In this document: piece after piece, positions 56,859-64,000 of the stretch
How positions within the stretch are numbered: the first letter of the stretch is position 1
Layout: every line of letters starts with the position of its first letter
From: Haloarcula rubra
GTDB taxonomy: Archaea > Halobacteriota > Halobacteria > Halobacteriales > Haloarculaceae
Reading direction: 5' to 3'
Length of the DNA stretch: 64,000 nucleotides
Assembly (NCBI RefSeq): GCF_019599465.1
Contig: NZ_RKLR01000003.1
Span: forward strand, 310,001-374,000
Notes under the pieces: generated by a model
Database searches by the model: none
Seen by the model: only the letters and a program-made list of their open reading frames with translations
What the model was told of the DNA's origin: nothing
Made by a program: the position numbers and the translations under genes

Positions 56859-57290
56859 CCGACGACGCTGACGGTCCAGCGCTGGCCGGGACGCAGGTTA
56901 TCCACGTAGCCCGGACCCAGACCCACAGTCCGAGCGCGTAGACGAGATGGTACACAACCAGCGGCACGGCCGCCGACCGGCCGACTCCTCGGCCGGCGAC
57001 GAGTGTGACACCCGCGAGCGTAGCGAGCAGTAGGGTCAGGCCCCACCCGAGCGTGAGGCCCAGCACGTCGACGGCACTCGGCGGGACACCGAGGACGCCG
57101 AAGACGGACAACTCCAGTGCGACGAGTGCCCCGCCCGCGACGGCCCCGTAGACCACCTCGGCCGAGAGCGCGACCCACCGTGAGACCCCAGTCGCGTCTG
57201 CCAGCCCTGCTCTGACGCTGCCGCCGTGGCCGCCGTGGCGATTAGCCCCACGACCAGTCCGCCGAGTCGTCCGTTGAGGACCGTCGTCAT
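56818..57290 (-). pseudogene. Frameshifted multi-helix membrane protein gene
   Basis: The start codon at 57290 overlaps the stop of the lipoprotein gene by four bases, and the first codons encode TTVLNGRLGGLVVGLIATAATA, a good membrane helix. This frame then becomes Ser/Arg-rich and ends at 57036. The next frame takes over with VRAGLADATGVSRWVALSAEVVYG and four more hydrophobic helices (LTLGWGLTLLLATLAGVTLVAG, VPLVVYHLVYALGLWVWV), with no start of its own until the GTG at 57156. One frameshift near 57210-57220 explains both. The tail running into aroQ may be out of frame too. Could also be a sequencing error. Confidence 0.6.
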
Positions 57291-57919
57291 CGCGGTTCGA
57301 GGGTGACCGTCAGTTCGTCGACGTAGTGCGTCGCGTCGCCCTCCCAGATGACCGCCGTCCCGACGGCAAGATACAGCGTCTCAGAGGATAGTTCTGGCGT
57401 CGTCCACTCGAAGGTGTACTCGCGCCAGCCGTCGGCGAGCCAGAGTGGTTCTCGCAGGCCGCCGTAGGGCGTCTGACCGAGTGCGCTGGTGTTGACGCCC
57501 GGATGTGGGAAGTCCGTCTCTACCTCGGGTGGCTCGGGGCCGAGTCGCATCACGGCGTCTCGGAGCGTGTTGAACGACTCCGACTCGCTCCAGAGTTGTG
57601 CCGTCACCGTGGCTGTGTAAGCTTGCCCGGCCGTCACTGGGACCGGATGGACGACCCACGTCACGCCGTCGTCGTAGTCGCCCTCGTTCCAGATACGCAG
57701 GGACCGCTCGCCAGCAGCCGCCTCGTCGCTAGTGGTGTCGACCTCCCACTCGAACGCCGCGAGGTCCACCTCCGGCCCGATGGCGGCCCCGGACTCCCAG
57801 TCGCCGAGGCCGTCCTCGAAGCCCTCCCTGAACGCCGGGCCGTCGTCGCCGCCGAGACAGCCAGCACCGGCGACCACACCGGCAGTCGCGCCCGCTCGGA
57901 GGAGGTCACGTCGTAACAT
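57287..57919 (-). CDS. Lipoprotein with carbohydrate-binding-like beta domain
   Basis: A 210-residue exported protein. The signal LRRDLLRAGATAGVVAGAGC has twin Arg and a lipobox. The mature domain begins REGFEDGLGDWESG, a jelly-roll opening common in carbohydrate-binding modules, with GERSLRIWNEGDYDDGVTWV, AGQAYTATVTAQLW and YVDELTVTL strands. The ligand is not known. It is followed by the frameshifted membrane gene with a four-base overlap. A TATA element (TTTTATGT) lies 23-31 bases before the ATG and rejects the longer upstream frame. Confidence 0.82.
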   Translation of the reverse strand: MLRRDLLRAGATAGVVAGAGCLGGDDGPAFREGFEDGLGDWESGAAIGPEVDLAAFEWEVDTTSDEAAAGERSLRIWNEGDYDDGVTWVVHPVPVTAGQAYTATVTAQLWSESESFNTLRDAVMRLGPEPPEVETDFPHPGVNTSALGQTPYGGLREPLWLADGWREYTFEWTTPELSSETLYLAVGTAVIWEGDATHYVDELTVTLEPR

Positions 57920-58087
57920 ACCTCGTCGTGACAGTGGAGATACATAAAATCGAGGGGCACGCGCGCAGGTGTGTGTCTCGGCGGGAACCGACTCAGAGAA
58001 ACAGTACGCCACGTCGAACCGGGCGTTCGGTCTCTGTGCTCCTCGGAGACACGCGTCCAGCGATTCTGAAGGGGATTAGGACCGCGT

Positions 58088-58768
58088 TCAGTACTCCCAG
58101 AGGCGATGCACTCGGTCCGCCATGTCGGGGTACTCCGCCCGCAAGGTCTCGACGCTCGTCTCGCCGTCGACGTTGACGACGTGGAGTTCCCCCCGCTGGC
58201 CGCCGTAGACGTCCTGAAAGTCGTAGACTGCACCGACTACCTCGACGTCCTCGGCCACGTCGTCGCTCTCGACGAGGACCTCCACCTGTCGGTCGACGTT
58301 GTACTCGACGAGGCGGTTGATGGCCCCCGCCCTGCCCACGTCGTCCGGCAGCGACTCGACGCCACCCTCGAGGTGTGGCTTCAGGAGACCGATGCAGTGT
58401 TCGATACCGGGCGGTTCCGAGAGGCCCTCGGTCAGGTCGTCGTACGTCGCCGTGACGGCCCCACACCCGGTGTGGCCGACGACGACGGCCGTCTCTGTGC
58501 CGGTGTGTGCGAGCGGATAGAGCACGTCGCCGGAGACCACCTCGCCCGCCTCGGTCCGCTGGACGACACGATTGCCGATGTTGCCGCAGGTGAACAGGTA
58601 GCCGGGGTCCTCGTTGCCGAAGATGGCGTCCTGTAACACGCGCGAGTCCGAACAGCAGACCGTGACTGCCTCGGGGTGCTGTGCGTCTTGCACGTCGTCG
58701 AAGCGGTCGGCGAACCTCTCGGCGTGGTCCGCGTTCCGCTCCAGCAAGTCGAGAATCGTGTCGCTCAT
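58088..58768 (-). CDS. Beta-class carbonic anhydrase
   Basis: A 226-residue beta carbonic anhydrase. Zinc ligands are Cys and the Asp/Arg dyad in CCSDSRV, and His/Cys in VVVGHTGCGAVTATYDDL; FTCGNIGNRVV is the third family block. It interconverts CO2 and bicarbonate. The insertion ESLPDDVGRAGAINRLVEYNVDRQVEVLV and the C-terminal acidic strands fit haloarchaeal members. A TATA-like ACTATACC is 22-29 bases upstream, divergent from the metal-transporter gene. Confidence 0.94.
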   Translation of the reverse strand: MSDTILDLLERNADHAERFADRFDDVQDAQHPEAVTVCCSDSRVLQDAIFGNEDPGYLFTCGNIGNRVVQRTEAGEVVSGDVLYPLAHTGTETAVVVGHTGCGAVTATYDDLTEGLSEPPGIEHCIGLLKPHLEGGVESLPDDVGRAGAINRLVEYNVDRQVEVLVESDDVAEDVEVVGAVYDFQDVYGGQRGELHVVNVDGETSVETLRAEYPDMADRVHRLWEY

Positions 58769-58898
58769 ACGCGAAAACCGACGCCCGTCGGTATAGTAGT
58801 TCCCTCTGGTGCAACCGTCTGGCCGGTGATGTCAGTATGAGCGACCCCCCTGTCGAGTATTAACAACCACTAACCGTCACATCGTCGAATCCCAGACA

Positions 58899-59750
58899 AT
58901 GCCGGTACACGGTGAAGCCCTCGGGTTGTTCCTCGGTGCGGTCGCACTCGGTGCCGTCCACGGTATCGAACCGGGACACGGGTGGCCAGTCGCCGCCTCG
59001 TACGCCCTCGACCAGTCGAACAAGTGGCTCTACGGCCTCGCGGCGAGCGTCCTCATCGGCGTCGGCCACCTCGTCAGCAGCATCGCGATGGTGGCCGTGT
59101 TCTTCTACGCGAAGTCGTACTTCGAACTGACGCAGGTCAACGAACCCGTGGTGGTGCCACCGGGCGTCGAGATAGGCGGCCCGGTGAGCATCGTCGCTGG
59201 CGTCCTCCTGCTACTCCTGGGTGTCCGCGAGTACCGACAGGGGCACTCACACACCCACGGTGGGGACGGCCACGGACACGAGGACCACACGCACGACGAC
59301 GGTCACCTCTCGAAGTTCGACGACGGGCACGCGCACGGCGACGAGGACCACAGTCACGCAGGCGGGCACGCCCACGGTGGCGGCGGTTTGCTCGGGAGAC
59401 TGACCGACAGACTCCCGTTCGGCGGCGGCCACAGCCACGACCACGGTGACTTCGAGGAGGCCACCGACCGCGGCCTCCTCGGTATCGCGTGGTTCGCCTT
59501 CCTGCTGGGGTTCGCCCACGAGGAGGAGTTCGAGATAATCGCACTCTGCTACGGGTCGGCACACTGTCTCGAACTGATGACGGCGTACGCGCTGACCGTC
59601 GTCGTCGGTATCGTCGGCCTGACCCTGCTGTTGCTCGCCGGCTATCAGCACTTCGAGGAGACTGTCGAGCAGTACACGGGGTACCTCCCGGTGTTCTCGG
59701 CCGTCGTCCTCTGTACCATGGGACTCGGGTTCGTGACGGGGCTGTTCTGA
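58899..59750 (+). CDS. NicO/RcnA-like metal transporter with His-rich loop
   Basis: A 283-residue membrane protein with about six helices. The first helix carries GAVHGIEPGHGWP (HxxxPGH, the nickel/cobalt transporter signature) and a later one GFAHEEEFEIIALCYG. Between helices, residues about 112-185 form a hydrophilic loop with about 25 His, mostly in HSHTHGG, DGHGHEDHTHDDGH and HSHDHGD repeats, alternating with Asp/Glu/Gly. This predicts a divalent-metal exporter or importer, such as for Ni, Co or Zn. No metal-sensing regulator lies adjacent. A TATA-like GTATTAAC is 35-42 bases upstream. Confidence 0.85.
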   Translation: MPVHGEALGLFLGAVALGAVHGIEPGHGWPVAASYALDQSNKWLYGLAASVLIGVGHLVSSIAMVAVFFYAKSYFELTQVNEPVVVPPGVEIGGPVSIVAGVLLLLLGVREYRQGHSHTHGGDGHGHEDHTHDDGHLSKFDDGHAHGDEDHSHAGGHAHGGGGLLGRLTDRLPFGGGHSHDHGDFEEATDRGLLGIAWFAFLLGFAHEEEFEIIALCYGSAHCLELMTAYALTVVVGIVGLTLLLLAGYQHFEETVEQYTGYLPVFSAVVLCTMGLGFVTGLF

Positions 59751-59936
59751 CTACGCCGTCGCGAACCGGTAGGTGTCGTAGCCGGCGTAGGAGACGAGAG
59801 CGACGCTCGCGAGGACGGCGGCCAGTCCGACGACCAGCCCCAGTCGCCAGAACGTCCAGATGCCGGCCCCGAGCAGTGCACCGGCCACGAGAAAGAGGGC
59901 GGTGAGTCGGACGACGCGGAGACTATCGGCGTTCAC
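59751..59936 (-). CDS. Small two-helix membrane protein
   Basis: A 61-residue membrane protein (LRVVRLTALFLVAGALLGAGIWTFW and LVVGLAAVLASVALVSYAGYDTY). The GTG at 59936 is chosen because a TATA-like TTATTTGTC lies about 24-32 bases upstream; the GTG at 59981 would overlap it. Its function is unknown. The stop codon abuts the NicO-like gene stop with no gap. Confidence 0.7.
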   Translation of the reverse strand: MNADSLRVVRLTALFLVAGALLGAGIWTFWRLGLVVGLAAVLASVALVSYAGYDTYRFATA

Positions 59937-59985
59937 GGTTACTCGTTCGCCGGACACGGACAAATAACTTCCCGGGGGCACCGAC

Positions 59986-60924
59986 TCAACGGCCGGGGAG
60001 AAGGCCCTCGACCCGGTCGAGGACCGGCGACAACTCCGTCGCGAGTGCGTGCCGTTTCAGCAGGACGAACCCGGTGAAGATGACCACGAAACCGGCCACG
60101 TCGAGCAGTTCGAGCGTCTCGTCTAGCACTAGCCAGCCCGAGACGGCCGCGAATATCGGTGCGGCGTAGGAGACGAGGTTTATCTCTATCGCGCCGAGGC
60201 GAGCCAGCAGGTCGAAGTAGACGACGTAGCCGATGGCGCTCGCGAACACCGCCAGATAGACCAGTGCGGCGACGCCAGCGAGGGAGAACTGGGCGTCTGC
60301 GAGCGCCTCGCTGGGGAGTCCGAAACTGATAGCGTGGAGCAGGACGGCCCCGAGAACGTTCGACCACGCGACCATCCCCTCGGGCGAGATGTCGCCGTCG
60401 AGGCGTTGGACGAGGACGCTCCCGAGGGCGACGGACGCCGCCGCGAGCAGGACCAGCGTCGGCCAGAGCGCCTCGCTCGCGAGCGGCGTCGACGAGTCCG
60501 GACGCGCCACCATCGCGACGCCGACGAACCCCAGCAGAAGCCCGAGGGTCCCGACGACCGTCAGTCGCTGGTCCGGGAGGAACAGGCGGGAGAACACTGT
60601 CGAGAGAATGGGGCTCATCCCGACGAGGATGGCCGCGACGCCGCTGGTGACGCCCGTCTCGCCGACGAAGAGGAAGGCGTTGTACAGCGCGATGATGAGC
60701 GTCCCTTCGACGACCAGCGTCAGCCAGTCCGCGCGGGTCCGCGGGAGCCAGTAGTCGCAGGTGACCGCAGCGTAGCCGACCATCAGTACGGCCGCGAGGT
60801 CGTAGCGGATGGCGGCGAACAGCACCGGTGGGAACGCTTCCAGTCCGGCCTTGATGGCCATGAACGACGTGCCCCACACCGCGGCGAGGAGAACGAACAG
60901 CACTGCCGACCGTCGCTCGCTCAT
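59986..60924 (-). CDS. EamA-family (DMT superfamily) transporter
   Basis: A 312-residue protein with ten hydrophobic helices in two EamA repeats. AVWGTSFMAIKAGLEAFPPVLFAAIRY starts repeat one and NVLGAVLLHAISFGLPSEAL starts repeat two; YLAVFASAIGYVVYFDLLARLGAIEINLVSY and PIFAAVSGWLVLDETLELLDVAG are family marks. It probably exports metabolites or amino acids; substrate is unknown. A TATA-like GTTATGACG is 23-31 bases upstream. Confidence 0.92.
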   Translation of the reverse strand: MSERRSAVLFVLLAAVWGTSFMAIKAGLEAFPPVLFAAIRYDLAAVLMVGYAAVTCDYWLPRTRADWLTLVVEGTLIIALYNAFLFVGETGVTSGVAAILVGMSPILSTVFSRLFLPDQRLTVVGTLGLLLGFVGVAMVARPDSSTPLASEALWPTLVLLAAASVALGSVLVQRLDGDISPEGMVAWSNVLGAVLLHAISFGLPSEALADAQFSLAGVAALVYLAVFASAIGYVVYFDLLARLGAIEINLVSYAAPIFAAVSGWLVLDETLELLDVAGFVVIFTGFVLLKRHALATELSPVLDRVEGLLPGR

Positions 60925-60972
60925 ATCGAGGTGTACGAGGGCGGCGTCATAACCCTGACCATCGGGTCGTCG

Positions 60973-62022
60973 TCAGTCGAGGGCGTGCCACACCGTCGCC
61001 GAGAGGTACAGCGAGGCGAGCGCACCGACGGAGACGACCAGCCAGTACGTCGCGAGTCGGTAGACGATGACACCGGCGGCGGCTACCTCCGGCGGCGCAC
61101 CGGTCAACACGGTCAACACCGCCGTGAGTCCGATTTCGGTCCCGCCCAACCCGCCCGGCGTCGGCAGCAGTGTCGCGAGGCCGCTGGCCGGGGTCAGGAA
61201 CAGTGCCAGACCGACCGGGAGCGCAACGCCGACGGCGCCGAAACCGAACAGGAGCGCGTAGGAGAAGGCTATCCACCCCATGACGGCGAGCGTCGACGCG
61301 AGCACGAGGCGTCGCGTGTCCCCCGTCGCCGCGCCGAAGGCCGCGAGGAACGACTCGACGCCGTTCGTGACGCGACGGGGCGCCAGCGACCGGTGGACCC
61401 GCATCGAGACGCGGCCGACGGTGGCCCTGACGAGCGCGGCCGTCCGCTCTACGAGCGTCGCGACCACGTGCCGGCGGTACGCGAGGACGGCCCCGCCGAC
61501 GACGAGGGCGAAGACGACGGCGGCCAGCATCGCGAGTACGAGCGGACCGTCGAGGCCGGGGAGCGGGCTGACCAGCAGTGCCACCAGTCCCAGCGTCGCG
61601 ACGCCGAGCGACCCCGCGAACACGAGCAGTTCACTCGCCGTGACGGCCGCGAACACTTCGCGGAACTGGCGGTCTAAGTCCTCGGCGAGCACGTACGCCA
61701 GAATCGCCGACCCGCCGACGTTGCCCAGCGGCAAGACCTGCTTCCCGAACGTGCCGGAGAGGTAGCCCAACTGCACGCGGTGGCGGGGGAGCGAGCCGTC
61801 GATACCGTCCACGATTGCGACCGTCGTCAGACTCCAGCAGAACTGGGCGAGCAGCGACAGGAGCACGGCGAGCGCGACGAACCGGAGGTCTGCGCCGGTC
61901 AGGGCCCCGACCGTCGCGGAGACGTCCAGCGACAGGAACAGGAGCGCGAACAGCACTAACGCGACGCCGGCACCGAGCGCCAACCGTTCGTACCCCGCTC
62001 GTTCGGCCCTCGCAGTCGCCAT
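60973..62022 (-). CDS. Lysylphosphatidylglycerol synthase-like membrane protein (UPF0104)
   Basis: A 349-residue polytopic membrane protein of the flippase-like LPG_synthase_TM family with about eight helices: FVALAVLLSLLAQFCWSLTTVAIVDGI, SGTFGKQVLPLGNVGGSAILAYVLAEDL, and TPGGLGGTEIGLTAVL (the conserved PGGxGxxE motif). It has no soluble synthase domain, so it is more likely a lipid or glycolipid translocator than a true LPG synthase. A TATA-like GATTGATACC is about 25-33 bases upstream. Confidence 0.9.
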   Translation of the reverse strand: MATARAERAGYERLALGAGVALVLFALLFLSLDVSATVGALTGADLRFVALAVLLSLLAQFCWSLTTVAIVDGIDGSLPRHRVQLGYLSGTFGKQVLPLGNVGGSAILAYVLAEDLDRQFREVFAAVTASELLVFAGSLGVATLGLVALLVSPLPGLDGPLVLAMLAAVVFALVVGGAVLAYRRHVVATLVERTAALVRATVGRVSMRVHRSLAPRRVTNGVESFLAAFGAATGDTRRLVLASTLAVMGWIAFSYALLFGFGAVGVALPVGLALFLTPASGLATLLPTPGGLGGTEIGLTAVLTVLTGAPPEVAAAGVIVYRLATYWLVVSVGALASLYLSATVWHALD

Positions 62023-62054
62023 CGAGTCACGTTGGACCGCCGAGCGGTATCAAT

Positions 62055-62852
62055 CTACGGGCGTTCCTCGGCGTCGTACGTCTCCGCCAGCGCGTCCAGT
62101 GCCTCGTGGTGTTCGGTCGTGTGCGGCGCGGTGAGCGGGGAGACGCTCACTCGCCCGTCGACGACGGCCCGACGGTCGGTTCCCTCGGGGTCCGGGATGT
62201 CGCCGTCGGCCATGTGCTCCCAGATGCGGTCGTGGAGCGTGACCGCGTCGCCGTCGCGGACGGCGTCCATCTCGTACAGTCGCGAGGGCCGGGTGACTTC
62301 GAGCGGCGCCGGCCCCCACTCGGCGACGGGTGCGTTCACGTTGAGGTAGTCACACTGCTCGAACACGCCGGCGCCGAGCGCGTGGTCCGCCAGATACGAC
62401 GTGGCCCGAACCGCTTCGCCGTAGCTGTCGCCGTCGGCCTCGATATCAGAGAACGCCGCGTCCTCCCGGACCGGGATGTACATCGAGACGGCGATAGCGG
62501 GGACGTCGAAGAAGGTAGCCTCGACGGCGGCGCTCACCGTGCCCGACCGGCCCAGCACGTACGCACCGAGGTTCGCACCGCGGTTACAGCCGGCCACGAC
62601 GAGGTCCGTCTCGGGGACGAGCGCCTCCAGTCCGGCGACGACGCAGTCGGCCGGCGTCCCGTCGACGACGTACCCCATCTCGTGGTCCCGGACGTCGACC
62701 TCGTGAGAGATAGCGCGTCCGACAGCGCTCTGGTCCTCCGCCGGCGCCACGGCGGTCACGTCGCCGACCTCGGAGAGTCCGTCGTACACCGCTCGCAACC
62801 CGACGCTGTCGATGCCGTCGTCGTTCGTCAGCAGGATGGTCGGCTCGTCCAT
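62055..62852 (-). CDS. surE: 5'/3'-nucleotidase SurE
   Basis: A 265-residue acid phosphatase. The metal site opens with ILLTNDDGIDSVGL (DD pair), then APAEDQSAVGRAIS, NRGANLGAYVLGRSGTVSAAVEATFFDVPAIAVS and LNVNAPV. SurE removes phosphate from nucleoside 5'- and 3'-monophosphates and is linked to stationary-phase survival and DNA/RNA turnover. A TATA-like GTTTTTCTC is 23-31 bases upstream. The Tyr usual before SGTVSAA is Arg here. Confidence 0.95.
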   Translation of the reverse strand: MDEPTILLTNDDGIDSVGLRAVYDGLSEVGDVTAVAPAEDQSAVGRAISHEVDVRDHEMGYVVDGTPADCVVAGLEALVPETDLVVAGCNRGANLGAYVLGRSGTVSAAVEATFFDVPAIAVSMYIPVREDAAFSDIEADGDSYGEAVRATSYLADHALGAGVFEQCDYLNVNAPVAEWGPAPLEVTRPSRLYEMDAVRDGDAVTLHDRIWEHMADGDIPDPEGTDRRAVVDGRVSVSPLTAPHTTEHHEALDALAETYDAEERP

Positions 62853-62910
62853 ACGCCGTCTGGGGCCGTGGGCGAGAAAAACCCACTGCCCGGGCGTGGC
62901 GCGCCGCTCG

Positions 62911-64000
62911 TCAGCGCGCCCTGTCGACCGTCGTCTCGCCGTCGACGACGACGTTGTACGCCCCCTCGTCGTCGTTCCAGAGGACCAGCGCGTTCTGCAG
63001 GGAGAGCAGGTCGCCGTAGTCGGCGTCTCGCAGGTCGTCGTTCAACAGCGAGGGTTCGGTGACAACGGCGAAGTGGTCGACTTCCTGACTGCCGTCGCCG
63101 AGCAGGTACAGCGGGTTGGACTCCCCCTCCGAGAGGTCGTGGCTGAGTTTGACCGCCAGCAGGTTCACCCGGTCGGTGACGTAGCTCTCGGCGTCGGCCA
63201 TCGGCGCGTGGGTGCCGCGGTCCGGCGTCATCTCGATGGCCCGCCGTCCGTCCGTCCGGAGGACGCTGTAGGCGTACTGGACGTCGACGTTGACGAACTC
63301 GCCCGTCCCGCCCGCGGCGTCGTCGAGTCGTCGCTGCATCGACGGGACGGCGAGGTCGGGTTTGCGGTCGAACGACCACGACTCGCTCTCGGGCATCTGG
63401 TGGGGCCACAGGCGGACCGTCGGGCCGTAGACGTTCGCCGGGCCGTCGTCGGTGACGGCGCGCTCTATCTCGCGCAGGCCCGTCGCGGTGTTCCGGTCGG
63501 CGGGTTCCAGCGCCACCACCGTCCCGTCGTCGGCCAGCGCGCCGAGGTAGCGTTCGAGCACGCTCACCGGGTCGTCGAGTTCGTTGAGCACGTTCCCGAA
63601 CAGCAGGAGGTCGAACGGGCCGTCGGCCGCGACGGCGGCGTCGAGGTCGAACGCCTCCGCCGTCTCCCGGTGTATCGAGACGTCGACGTTCGGTCCGGGG
63701 TCGTCGAGCATCGTCTCGAGGACGTCGGCGGCGGCGCTCGGTTCGATGGCGTGGTAGTCCACGAGCGCCTCGTCCGGCAGGAGGTCGAGCAGTCCCAGCG
63801 CCGGCCCCCCGACGCCGGCGCCGACGTCGAGGACGCGGAGTCTGGTGGGGAGCAAGCCCTCGACCAACAGGTCCGAGAGGACGTACTGCGTGACCGCGTA
63901 GTAGTCGGGCAGGTGGTAGACGGCGTAGCCGTGGGCCGTCAGGTCGTCGTAGGCCACGTCGTCGCGCCGGAGGTAGCGCTCTTTCACGTCGCGGATGCGC
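62911..64000 (-). CDS. Rsm22-family small ribosomal subunit methyltransferase, 5' end missing
   Basis: The frame is open to the window edge, so the start lies outside and the GTG at 63987 is probably internal. The visible part has an SAM-binding core (LRVLDVGAGVGGPALGLLDLLPDEALVDYHAIEPS), LLFGNVLNELDDPVSVLERYLGALADDGTVVALEPADR and VRLWPHQMPES with a Cys-free zinc-like region, as in haloarchaeal Rsm22-type proteins. In mitochondria and bacteria such proteins act on or with the small ribosomal subunit. The role in archaea is unknown. Confidence 0.82.
   Translation of the reverse strand, partial: RIRDVKERYLRRDDVAYDDLTAHGYAVYHLPDYYAVTQYVLSDLLVEGLLPTRLRVLDVGAGVGGPALGLLDLLPDEALVDYHAIEPSAAADVLETMLDDPGPNVDVSIHRETAEAFDLDAAVAADGPFDLLLFGNVLNELDDPVSVLERYLGALADDGTVVALEPADRNTATGLREIERAVTDDGPANVYGPTVRLWPHQMPESESWSFDRKPDLAVPSMQRRLDDAAGGTGEFVNVDVQYAYSVLRTDGRRAIEMTPDRGTHAPMADAESYVTDRVNLLAVKLSHDLSEGESNPLYLLGDGSQEVDHFAVVTEPSLLNDDLRDADYGDLLSLQNALVLWNDDEGAYNVVVDGETTVDRAR

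Overview
The window is chromosomal DNA of a halophilic archaeon (class Halobacteria, probably Haloarculaceae or a close relative; genus not determined). The evidence is very high G+C, acidic proteomes with Asp/Glu-rich loops, Tat-exported lipoproteins with double-Arg signals, HalX, TFE and a CDC48-type AAA ATPase, archaeal GHMP-type shikimate kinase, and many promoters with a TATA element 23-32 bases before the start codon (leaderless transcripts). Genes are tightly packed; no gap exceeds 300 bases, and I saw no rRNA, tRNA, insertion sequence or CRISPR array.

Layout. 1-3.5 kb: end of a secreted-protein gene and a large FAD/Fe-S (D-lactate dehydrogenase-like) oxidoreductase. 3.6-9.0 kb: branched-chain amino acid type ABC transporter livHMGF with a convergent binding-protein gene whose product appears circularly permuted. 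9.1-13.5 kb: thyX, a RecA-like ATPase/HalX response regulator pair, an MBL hydrolase, DUF302 and a P-loop ATPase. 13.6-17.8 kb: two 7TM sensor kinases flanking superoxide dismutase, one without its phospho-acceptor His. 17.9-22.3 kb: photolyase, enoyl-CoA hydratase, an R2lox-type di-metal oxidase and small regulators.

22.5-35.7 kb is a menaquinone region: menF-menD, menB and menA-menC-menE, interrupted by a Tat lipoprotein protease, a membrane J-protein, and a two-gene operon of a double-domain KaiC-like ATPase and a LOV-domain histidine kinase. 35.7-41.4 kb holds small conserved genes, a PGF-CTERM-type surface protein and a sugar-nucleotide epimerase. 41.5-48 kb carries a DsbA-like lipoprotein, trm56, tfe-DUF2110-DUF5803, a CinA-like protein, a NAD-kinase-like protein and an AbrB-PhoU regulator. 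48-55 kb holds surface/lipoproteins and a CDC48-type ATPase. 55-57 kb carries aroK-aroQ (chorismate metabolism, the precursor pathway of menaquinone) next to a DUF5796 gene with a duplicated tail and a frameshifted membrane gene. 58-64 kb has carbonic anhydrase, a His-rich NicO-like metal transporter, EamA and LPG-synthase-like membrane proteins, surE and a truncated Rsm22-family gene.

The most unusual items are the permuted LivK-type protein, the KaiC/LOV-kinase operon inside the men region, the His-less 7TM kinase beside sodA, and the in-frame relic 3' end behind the DUF5796 gene.
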